Part shown: piece by piece, positions 22,572 to 34,500 of the stretch
How positions within the stretch are numbered: the first letter of the stretch is position 1
How the letters are laid out: the number at the start of each line of letters is the position of its first letter
Assembly: GCA_034437535.1 (NCBI GenBank)
Contig: DAOTTZ010000192.1
Coordinates: forward strand, 1-36,643
Length of the DNA: 36,643 nucleotides
DNA from: J038 sp034437535
Lineage (GTDB): Bacteria > Chloroflexota > Anaerolineae > Aggregatilineales > Phototrophicaceae
Reading direction: 5' to 3'
Made by a program: the position numbers and the translations under genes
The notes under the pieces: model-generated
What the model was told of the DNA's origin: nothing
Databases searched by the model: none
The model's input: only the letters and a program-made list of their open reading frames with translations

Positions 22572-25500
22572 GTGTCGTGTCCACATCCAGCGGCAGTTTC
22601 GGCGGTAGCGCACCGTTACGGCTCGCATTTTCTTCCGGCGGCGTGTTCTGCGGGTCGCGGTCGTTGGCGTCCTCGAACGTCAGGCGGGTGCCTTCGTTGT
22701 CGGTCTCAATCGGGTCCGCGTCGATTGGCAGAGCTTCCGTCAGGTAGATGTTGTTGTCGTTGCGGGCAGAGACCGTGTCCTCGGTGGTGGCCGGTGTCTC
22801 TACGTTACTGGTGAAGACCAGTGTCGTCGATTCACAGTACCACGTCGGGCTGGTATCTTGCACGCCCTCGTAACGCTCACCCATATTTTCCGTGATCAAG
22901 CGGGTTTGATCCGTCTCAATCTCGTACACATAGATGTCGTTGATGCCTTCGGCCAGGTTGCTCTGGTATGCCACTAGCTCGCTGTTCGGGGAGATTGATG
23001 CATGGCGTGCATCACCACCCAGTTCAGAGATGCGGCGGTACTCGAACGTGCCGTCCTCTAGCTCGATGCGCAGGTAGATCGCGCTCTGGTCGTCTTCTGG
23101 ATCGTCCACGTAGCTACGGAAGGCGATGATCTCACCGTCAGAGCTGTATTGCGGATCGTGGTTATCGTCCAGCGGTTGGTTGTCGATCCGTTCCACCATC
23201 GGGTTGTCGAACCCGTCGCTCAGGTCGATGGTGTGGAGTTGCCACAGCCGCTCGCCCTCTTCGCTGATGAAGCGGTCGCTCTGGAAGACGATGCTCTGGC
23301 CGTCCGGTGCCCAGAACGGATTGATGTCGTTGGCCGGGTTGTCCGTCAGGCGGTACTTCGCGCCCGTCTCCAGGTCGATCATGCGGATCTCGAAGTTGCC
23401 GTCCACAGTGGTTTCGTAGGCGAGCTTCATGCCGTCTGGCGACCACACCGGATCCAGGTCAATCGCGCTCTCGTTGAGCGTAATCTGACGCAGGGTTCCT
23501 TGCGGGTCATCAGCGCGGGCCACGAAGATCTCCCAGTCACCGTCGCGGGTGCTAGCAAATGCGATCCACAGGCCATCCGGCGCACGGCTCGGTGCCAGGT
23601 CAATGGCTTCCTCACCTTGCGACAGGTTCAGGTCACCTTCCAGGCCGTTGGGCAGTTCACCCAGGCGGAAGATTTCCCAGTCACCGGTTTGATCGGTGTG
23701 ATACGCCAGCCAGTCCGGGCAAATCGCTTCACCCACGCCCAGCGGCGTCCAGTCTACCAGTTCACCTTCCGGTTGCTGGTCGCAGTTGGCCGGGTCCATA
23801 TCGACGATTGGGTAACCCTCTTCGTCGAATGTCACAGCACCACATACTTCCTCACCTTCCGGCGGAACTTCTGGCGTCGGTTCCGGTGTCGGTTGATCTG
23901 TGCTGAAGCAGTTATCAACTGCATCTTCCAGGACCGTACCGTCAGCGAGTGTCACACGCAGGGTCGCGTTCTCGAAGGCCCCGGTGAACGTTTCGGTGAA
24001 CGGCAGGGCCGTCACGTCACCGCTCAGGAGGACTTCCTCACCGCTCACCAGTTCATAGGTGGGCAGTTGCGCGTCCGGCAGTGGTTCTTCGCCGTTGTTG
24101 AAGATGTTGATGAAGAAGAACCCATCCTGGCCGTAGCAGATCGCATCCGCACCGTACTGTGGCTCGCTGTAGCAAGCTTCCAGCGTCTCGGTGGTGATCT
24201 CACCGCCATCGTCCAATGAGAAGGTCACTTCGTCATAGTCACCCGTGTACACACGCTCGAACGGGAAGCCGGTGATTTGACCGCTATCGATCTCCTCGCC
24301 GTCTGCCGTTACCGTGTAGCTGGGCAGGCCGTTCAACGACGGGCCGCCGGTGTTATCGACCGTGAAGCCGAAGGCACCGTTACTTTCGTAGCACAGACCT
24401 TCGATGACGAATTCTGGTGCCACGTAGCAGTCCGCGTTGGTCGTGGTGGCGAACCGCACTTCTTCAGGTGCTTCAATCGCACCGTAGAAGAGTTGGCCGG
24501 TTTCCACACCGAAGGTCAGAGCTTCGTACTCACCCGTGATGACATCGGTAAATGGTGCGCCCTGGCCGCTGGCGATGATCTCGCCACTTACGTCATCCCG
24601 CAGGAACCATTCCGGTTGCGGGGTGTCGTTCAGCGGGGCGGCCCCGGTGTTGCTGAAGCCGTATTGGAAGGTGCCGTTACTACCTTCGACACACACCAGT
24701 TCCGGCTGATAGTTCGGCAGTTGGTAGCATCCTTCGCCCGTTGCAGAGGCTCCCGGTACACCCGGGCTGTTGATCGAGACGGAGACCGCACTAAACGGCC
24801 CGCTGATCACCTCATCGAACGGCAACGTCACGTTTTCACGCACGTCGATGGCAATACCACCACCGTTGATGACTGATGTTTCAATCGTCACTGTCGGCAG
24901 TTCGCCTACTGGCTCGCCACCTTCATTGTCGATTGTCACGCGGTATTCGCCGTTACCTTCACAGATCACGTTCGGCACATAGACCGGCGGATTGTAGCAG
25001 GTATCCAGCGTCAACGCTTCGTCAGTCTGGCCTTCACCCGGCGCGCTCAACTCGATGGTGACCGAGTCATAGCGGCCTTCGACCAGGATCGGAGTATCCA
25101 GCACCACCGGTTCATCGACCGTGATGAGTTCGACCGCATCACCCTGAACGCCGGTCAGCGTGTAGGTTACTGCGTCATTCGTCACCGGGTCACCCGTGCG
25201 GCTGATGCTGAACTGGAATTGGCCGTTATCCACACATTCACCCACCGGGGTATAAACCGGCTCGGTGTAGCAGTCTTCGTTGGTCACCGTGACCGGCTCC
25301 ACATCCGTACTGCTTACTTCCACCGTTACCGAACTATACGGGCCATCGAAGACCTGATTGAACGGCAATTGGGTAAAGGCTTGGTCATTGCTTTCGCCAG
25401 TTATGGCGTCAACCGTCGTCACGACGATCTGCGGCGTGCTCTGGACGAGGTCACCGCCGACGTTGTCCGCTGTCACACGGAAACTGCCGTTGCCTTCCTC

Positions 25501-28500
25501 ACAGATCACGTTGGCTTCGTACACTGGCGGGGTGTAGCATTCGCTGTTATCTGCACTGGCGAATAGCTCATTGCCTTCGCCGGTGTAAACTTCCAGGGCT
25601 ACCGTCTCATAGCGACCTTCCACCGAGGTAGAGAGGATGCCATCCGGTAGCGGTTGGATGCCCTGGCCTTCGCCATCCAGGAAGATCTGGTAGCTGGGCT
25701 GGGTCGTCACAATTGCGCCGCCTGTGTTATTGATGCTCAGGTTGAAGATGCCGTTGGCATCCGCACACACGACTGCTGGCACATAGTTGGGATCTTCGAA
25801 GCAATCCCCCGTCCGTGCCGCCTCGGCGCGTGCTTCACCTTCACCGATGAAGAGAACCAGGGCCTCGTACTCGCCGGTAAAGGTCAGGTTCGAGTCGTAG
25901 TCGGTCTCATCAGTGAATTCACCACTGGCAATCTCGTTACCAGATTGATCTTCGACCACATATGGGATGGCCGGTGTACCTTCGACAAACGACCCGTTCA
26001 GGTTGATGTCGAAGCCGAACACGCCGTTCTGGCCGTCGTTACTCAAGCAGGTACCTGCCGCCGTCACTTGTGGTGCGGTGTAGCAGTCCAGCTCGATTGG
26101 CGCATCTACTGTGATCTCACCTTCGTCGGTGGTCAGTGTCATCGTCACAAGGCTGTACGGCCCGGTGAATTGCACTGGTAGATCAGTGTAGTTGCCATTG
26201 AACAGTTCGATGGTCTCACCCGTATGCAGGTTGGTCGCACTCACGACGGCCTGCGGTACGCTCTCGGTGATCGGCTCGCCGCCACCGGTGGTCACATCGA
26301 AGACGAAGATACCGTTGCTTTCACACACACCGCTCGGTGTGTAGGTCGGCGGATCGTAACATTCGTCGCTGGTGTCCGTCACGACGATCTCATCGCCGTT
26401 AAACGTCAGGGTTGCGCTGACATCGGTGTATTCACCGAACGTCTGGCTGAAGTCTTCGGTGAACGGTTCATCGTACAACGTCTCGGTACCGTTATTAGCG
26501 GTAATCGTCAGTTGTGCGCTGTCTTCCAGGATGAAGGAGCCACCGTCGTTACTGGCATCCACACGGAAGAAGCCGTTGCCATCTTCGGCACAGATCACGT
26601 TCACGTTGAGATCTGGCGCGGTGTAGCAACTGCTGACCGTAAAGGCTGTCTCTTCGAAGGTGTCGCCACCATCGCTGGAGACCGTCACCGTGACACTGTC
26701 GTGCTTACCGTTGATCGTGATGCCGTTGATCAGATCGTCAAGCGAACCACTGCCCACTTCGTTGTCGTCCTGGTCGGTCGCCACGTAGCTGAAGCTACCC
26801 AGCGGGTCACCACTCAGGGACGCACCGAAGGTGAACTCAGCGTTATCAGCACACTCACCACTGATGTCAACCGTCGGCGGGGTGTAGCAGTTCTCGGCTC
26901 GCGCTGTCGCACGGTTCGCGATGATGCTACCTTCGCTCGGGTTGCTGATTTGGATTTCCACCCAGTCAGCGGTGCTGTTCTCTGCGGTGTAGGTGTATGG
27001 CAGTTGGTCGAACGTCAACGTACCCGCTTCCAGTTCGTTGTTATCACTATCGACCACGACGTAGTCGATGGTGCCGTCGCCGAAGATCGGGGTGCCTTCA
27101 CCGACACTGTCCGCCGTCACCGAGAAGCTACCGTTGGTCTCGGAGACACACTCGGCACTAGTGGTGAACTGCGGTGCGGTGTAGCACTGGTCGCTCTCGG
27201 CACTGTCGCTGATCTCCGTCCCGTCGATCATGGCCGTCACGCTGACGGTGCCATACGGGCTGAAGCTCTGCTCGAAGCCTGACGTCGCATTCTCATCCAT
27301 GAAGATCTGTTCGCCGTCGCCGAACACGACCAGACTGATCGTATCATTCGGAAGCAGGTTACTGGCATCCATAGAGACAACGTATTCGCCGTTGGCTCCT
27401 TCATCAGCACAGTACACATCCACGTTGATGTTAGATTCCGTGTAGCAATCCAACGTCTTCGGCGTGGCGGAAACTTCTTCGCCGTCCGCGCTCAGGGTCA
27501 ACGTGTTGTAGCGTCCGGTGATCGTGATGCCGTTTTCCAGCTCACTGATCGGGCCGCTCTGGCTGAAGTCGCCATTTTCTTCGGTGATGGTGTAGGTGAT
27601 CTCTTCGAGAGCCTCGCCACCACTCAGGTTCGCGCCAAAGTTGAACACACCATTGTCAGCGCAGATGCCGTTAAGCGTCAGTTCCGGTGCCTGGTAGCAG
27701 GCGTCCTTGGTTGCGCCACTCTGGGTAACAACCACATTGTCGCTATCGGTGATCTCGATGGTGACACTATTCACCTGGAGGTCACTGAAGGACTGCTGGT
27801 ACGGCAGATCGCTGATGCTGATCGTACCGGATTCCAGCGGGTTATTGCTGTCGTCTTCGGCGTATACGATGTAGCTGATGCTGGTTTCACCGATTGGATC
27901 GTCTTGAGTCAGCCGCTCGATGCTGACAACGAAGGTACCGTTGGCATCACCACAGACTGCATTCGGTTGGATAGCCGGCGGCTCGTAGCATTCATCGGCT
28001 CTTTCGGTCACCGTCTCGAAGAACGGACTATCAATCGCAATCGTCAGTGAATCCAGGTTGCTTTCCAGCGTGACTGGCAGTTCGTCCACCGTACCCGTTT
28101 GGAGCACGTTGCTTTCGTTGCCGGTCTCGTAGATGCGGTAGGTCGGTGCCTCTGGTGCCGGGCTGATCTCGTTCACCTCAAAGGTGAAGGTGCCATTGCC
28201 CTCGTTGCAGTACGCATCCGGCACATATTCCGGTGCGGTCTCGTTGACCACGGTATGCGTGCAGAACTTGTCCAGGCCACCTGCACCACATTGAGCGAAA
28301 CCATCACCCTGCGTGAAGGTGCCGGTACCCGTCTGGGTTGTCCAGCCTTCTGGCAGGTTTGTTTCGGTCACGGTGTAGCTGGCACCCGGTGCCACGAGCA
28401 GACCACGCGGATCCACCACGTTCGGCGGGTTGCTGTACTCACAGGCCAGTTCAGCACCGGTCCAGGTACAGGTTGCCGTGCTACCAAACGAGCCGCTAGC

Positions 28501-31500
28501 TGTGATCTGGAAGCCTTCCGGCACGCTCGGCGCGTCGGTCGGGTTCTCACCAATCACCCATTCCTTATCGAACAGGATATGGAAGCCACACGGATTGCTG
28601 TTGGCACTGGCTGTTGCAGTACGGCCCGCGAGACTCCAGACGAGGGTGTTTCCATCGAACGGAATCTGGACGGCACTATCCGGGAAGAACGCGGAGCGTC
28701 CGGCCTCGAAGGCCGTCGGTTGGCCGCGATCTTGCGGATCGGGGTTGAAGCGGTTGTTCGGCCCGACCGGGATCTCGACTACCTCACCAGAGGTGTTGTT
28801 GTAGCCAAAGTGCGCGATGTAGCCATCGCCAGTTTGTGCCACACATTCCAGAACCGGGCTGACGCTCGGCAGGTCACATTCGACTGACCGTGAAAGTTCG
28901 AAGTCAGCGACACTTAAGGTCACTGTGCCATAACCGCCGGTCACCACAAAGGCTTGACTGGTGGTTTCGCCACTTAAGAACAATTCGGTCGGATCGACAA
29001 CGGGTTCGCCCAGATCGGCTGAAACAACCACCGAAGCGGGTTCTGTCATGTCGCCGCCGGCATTCGTCACAGTGAACGTCGCCTCATTATCTGCTGAGCA
29101 TTCGCCCACGATACTGAGTTCTGGCGCACCACCGCAATCCACAACTTCAGCCCGTGCCCGACCGGTGCCCGGATGCCCCGGACGCTGATCTGCCACCAGA
29201 CGGAAGCTATCGTAGTCTTCCAGGAAGCCCGCTGGCACCACGATGGTCTCGGTTTCACCCGATCCCAGGGCGCGAGTCGTGCCACTGGTCAGTTCGTCGC
29301 CGTTGTTGTTGCCCTGCGGGTTACCGTAGAGCGTCCACGTCGTGCCACCGGCCATTGCTTCACTGCCCTGGCCGTTGGTGATGAAGAACGTCGGCGTGGT
29401 GTCATCCACACATTCGCCCGCCACCGTAATGCTGGATTTATCCCAGCAGTCATCGCGCAGATCAACCGTCGCCGTCGCACCACTAATCGAGCCGATTGTG
29501 ATGTCAGTCAGCGTGATCGTCACGTCATCACCGAAGTCAGCGACCTCAATCGGCGTGCCGAATTGGTCGAAGCTCTGTGAGCCGCTCTGCCCGTTGATCG
29601 TGTAGTTTACACTACCCGTCGCGTTGAAGTCATTGCTCGCGTTGATCGTGAAGATGGCAGTCGCATCCGACTGACGGCAGACACCGCTGACGTTGACCGT
29701 TGGGCCAACTTCACACGGGCCGGCTGTCGTCGTTACAACCTGGCTACCTTCATACAATACCGTGAAGGTGACTTCTTCCGATACATCGCGCACGAAGAAA
29801 GTCGCATTGCCGCCCTGTAACAGACGGAAGGGAGTCGTGCCTTCTAGCGTGGCACTGTCACCGCCGGAGAACGTCGCCGAGACCGTTGCATCGGAGACCA
29901 TATCGCCACCGTTGTTCTGGACGAACAGACGCACATCGCTGGTGCCAGTCACACATTCTGCACTACCGAAGATGTCCGGCGGTTGCTCGCCCTGACCACC
30001 CGTGACGGTAATGCTACGTGGGATGCTACCCGAAAGCTGACCGCTCTGGATATTCATCGTCACGATATAGGTTCCGGTGGTGTCGTAGGTGTAGCAGACT
30101 GCCGCACCGCCTTCACCCGGGCCTTCTGTCCCTGCACCGCCAAAGTTCCAACCGGTGACGCTCACCCCTTCGTCCAGAACTGGCGTGAAGCAAACCTTCG
30201 TGCCGCCCTGGTAAGTCGGGAAGAAGCTCGACCGGTTTTCGAAGTCGGTATAGGTCTTGATGGTGTTGCTTGCGCTCAGGCTCAAGCCTTCGGAGTTGGT
30301 GACCGTCAAGCGCGGCAGGTAGCTTTGACCCGGTTCATCGTAGGTCGTGCAAACTGTCGCTTGATAGTTATCCACAGTGAAAGTCACGCCATCGCCATTG
30401 CCAAAGTCCCAGACCCATTCCACGATCTCAGGCCCTTGACTGGTCGATTGATCTGTCAAACAGACCTGTGCGCCAGCCGGAACGCCGTAATTATCCGCGA
30501 TGAAGTCCGCAGAGAGCAGACCACCCAGCGGGAAGATCGTCACGACAACTGAGGCTTCAACCTGGCGGACTTCGCCCTGACCGCTAACACGCACGGTATA
30601 TTCGGTGATTTCCTCAACTTCTGGGAAGGTGTAAGACACATTGGTCGTTCCTTCACGGTTGAAGACACCGATGCCGTCGATGCTCCATTCCAACGTGCTG
30701 ATGTCAACGTTGGTCGGGGTCGCGGTGAAGTCGATGCTGGATCCGCCTTCAGCTTCTTGCGGGTTGGCTGTCACTGAGAGCGCATCTTCGGCCACCACAC
30801 GGATTGTGCGGGTACGGTTACCAGTCATGTCGCTACTGGCACCACTGCCAAAGGTTCCTTCCAGGCGGATGCGATATTCGCCCACCTCATTGTAAGTGAT
30901 ACAACCCGGTTGGTATTGATCGCTGGTTTCTGGCACGTTTTCGCCGACGTCCTGACGATCAAAATCCCATGCCCAGGTGATTTCACCTAAGACCGCATCG
31001 AGGTCATCATGCGCGGTACGAGATGTGTTTGTCACACAAATCTGCTCGCCGATGCCGATTTCAGAGCGATCTACGTTGAAATCAACATTAAGCTGGCCGA
31101 CGGTCACATTACCTGTGCCCCGGCAGACTTCTTCGCCGTCATTAATGACGACCACGACAACTTCAACATTTTCACTCGTACCCAGGCTGGCCCAGGCAGA
31201 AGCGTTAACGTTCACACGGTCACCATTCATCTGACCGTTGAACACTTCGATACCACCGATTGTCCAGATGACAGTCGCATCGGTCGTACCAGCGTCAAAG
31301 CCGTTATAGCGGAACTCATAGCCGTTGTTCGGGAACGCCGGGGACATACCGCCCAAGCCACTAATCTGCGATCCACAGACCAGCGCACCAGAGGACACGT
31401 TCACATTGCGCCCGTCCACACATTCTTCGTTACCGTCGATGATCACACGGTACTGAATCCGCAAGTTACGACCAGCGAATTCCTCTTCCGTGAATTCGAT

Positions 31501-34500
31501 CTGGAAGGAGTCGCCGCTACCGGTGAGTAGAACCTCTTCGGTGTCACGGTCAATCACTTGCCACTCGACAGTATAGTCACGGCCATCAACGTTCCGCACG
31601 TCGGAGCCGTTCCCCGTGTCAACATCTACATCATAGGTCACGATGTCGCCAGGATCGACATTGCCACGCCCATCGGGGCTATCACAATCCAGGCCCTGGT
31701 AGCCAACGTTAATGACCTCAAAGTTGACCACACACACAGCCGCCGATTCGGCGTTGCTCGCGTTGATGGTACCACCCACGCTGAACTCACCACCGTCTGG
31801 CCAGGCTACAGTCACTGTGTCTGAATCCAGGCTACCGTTGACGATTTCAAAGTCACCCGTGATGTTCCAGTCAAAGGTGAGGTTTTCGTAGTAACGTTCC
31901 ACATCACGCGGCACACTAATTGTGAAGGTCGTTTGTTCGTTCGGAGCAAGGATGTTGTTACCGTCGATTGTACATTCAAGCGGCGGTATATCGACCGAGA
32001 TTGAACGCTCGACTTCACATGTTGCAGAATCATCCAGTTCGCCGAAGAACACAAGCGTATAACCGGCACCGGCTTCTTCTGCCGTCCAGGTCTTCTGGTA
32101 GGATGTGCCTTCGCCGCTATCAACCACGTTGCCGTTGGCATCACGCAGTTCCCAGCGGGCACTGGCCGTCTCACGACCAGACACATTACGGAGGTCAGCA
32201 CGGTAAGTCACCGATTGTCCCGGAACCACAGTGCGATCCCCACGAATGACACACTCAAACTCAGGGAACGTCACGACGATTTGCACATCGTCCTTGACGC
32301 TACTGCCGAAGCCATTGCTCACTTCCAAGCGCACGGAGTAAGTGCCCGGTTCCTGGATGGTGAAGGAAGCATCATAATTCGTATCGACAAATTCAGCAAC
32401 CACATTGCCATTGCTGTCGAATAACTGCCACGTCCAATTCAGAACGTTGCCGGTACTGGTATTGTTCAGGTTAACCGTACCGCCCGGTTGAATGTTGGTC
32501 GTGCTGGATGAGTAATTTGCAATTGGCGGTTCACCGCCGGTGGCCGCATTGATGAAGATGGCGTATTCGGCATCAGCCTCAACGTTGCCGTTCTCATCTA
32601 ACGCGACTGTTTCCAGCTTGACGTTGTAACGGTTCGGATCCGGGTAGACGGTACACACAACTGCGTCGTTGTTGAGTGAGCTAGCATCCGGCGCGTTGAT
32701 GAAGTCAAAGAACCAGTACGCTTCGTCATAGTTCTGGCTGGTATTGCGGAAGCAAACCTGGAAACCAGCGCCGTCTTCAAGCGTCGTCTTGGATTCCACC
32801 ACGAAGCTCGCCGTAACGGTGCCACCCGTCAGGGACGTCGCAGATTTCTCGACCCGGCCACCGATTGTGTTGTCATCGTTGGAAACTTCCATGATGAAGA
32901 TGTAGCGGCCTTCTTCGCTGAAGTTGAAGGTATGCGGGCCGGGGCCAGTCGTGGTTGTGATGGTGTTACCATCGCCATCCGTGACCGTCCAGTTCCACTG
33001 TGTAATCAAGGCGCGGTCTTCCGCCGGGGTGTTGTCTTCTACCGTGACGATGAACTCGCCCTGGGAGATTTCTTGCACACGGGTCAGCGTAAAGTCCGGG
33101 TTGATCTCTTCTTCAGCCGGGATCACTTCGATCTCACCAGTACCAGTCGCCGTCCGGGTGCCATCAATGCCAGCGGTATCGCCGGTCACGGTGACGCTAA
33201 GATCCCAGATGCCGACAGTCGGCAGGGTGAAGCTCGGGTTCTCGTCTTGAGAGGTAAAGCTCTCATTGCCATCACGCAGACTGATGACCCATTCATAGGT
33301 CAGCGTTTCACCGTCCAACGTTGAAACAGTGTTGTTGGTGATTTGCGTCGTCAGCGGTGCAGGGCCAGAACCCGGTGCAAAGCTGAAGTCTACCGTGATG
33401 AAGCCGAGGTCAATTTCGGTCTCTTCTATCGTGATCGAGAACGGTTGCTCGATTGTATCCAGGCCAAGTTCAGCCAGCGGAATACAACGCACAGTACCAC
33501 TCACAGTCACTGCTTCTGCATAAGACCGGGTGAAAGTCTCCTGCGTGACGACATCGCCACTACCGAAGTCCCACTCGTATTGACCGATATTTTCCGCACT
33601 TGCGATGCTGAATTCCACCTCAATCGGAAGCGTCTCGTTGAGTTGGGTCAGGGCTGGCTGACAGCTAGCGGTCACTTCCACCGCCGGCTCTACCGTGATT
33701 TCCTGACTGGCATTATAGGTGCGGCCAAACTCATCGGTCAGCGTCAACGAAACCGTGTATGTACCCGGTGTCGTATATGTGTAGTTGACCGTCGCCTGGT
33801 CGCCAGCGGTCGTCTCACCCAGATCCCAGGCTCGTGTGTAACTTACCTCATTCGAGCTTTGGTCGGTCAGTACAACATTGAGACCATCAATGTCGATCTG
33901 GAATTGAACATTGCTTAAGGACGGGAAGCTAGCCTGCGTCACCGTCACAGTCTGAGAGGCGGTTACATTGTCAAAGCCATCACCAGAAAGCGTGGCCGTA
34001 ACTGTGAACTCCTGGCTCTCCTGTGCGGGGAAACCGTAATCATGCGATACAGAGGCACCACTCACACCGGCACTGCCATCGCCAAAGTCCCAGCTTACCA
34101 CTGCGCCGTCGGGCACTTCACTGGTCACATCAAACTGGAAGACACCAGCACCCTGGTCGTTCGCACTAATCGCAAGCGATGGAGCTTCGACATTGGTCTC
34201 TGGATCAACCTCGTTCGGGTCTACTAGTGGTGCTTCTTCGACCGGGATCGGGCAACCGTCGGCGTCAACACCATTCCCCAGATCACCTTCTTCTGGGCAA
34301 AGGTCATCGGCATCAAATACGCCATCGCCGTCGGTATCAACCGGTTCTTCTTCCACTGGTGCTTCTTCGACCGGGATCGGGCAACCGTCGGCATCAACAC
34401 CATTCCCCAGATCACCTTCATCCGGGCAGAGGTCATCGGCATCAAATACGCCGTCGCCGTCAGTATCGAGGACCGGGCAACCGTCGTCCTGAACACCGAA

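Noticed and set aside
23896..28227. CRISPR-like periodic repeats.
   Set aside because: The period is about 270 bp, the units are diverged and protein-coding, and there are no identical short repeats with spacers. No cas genes are present.
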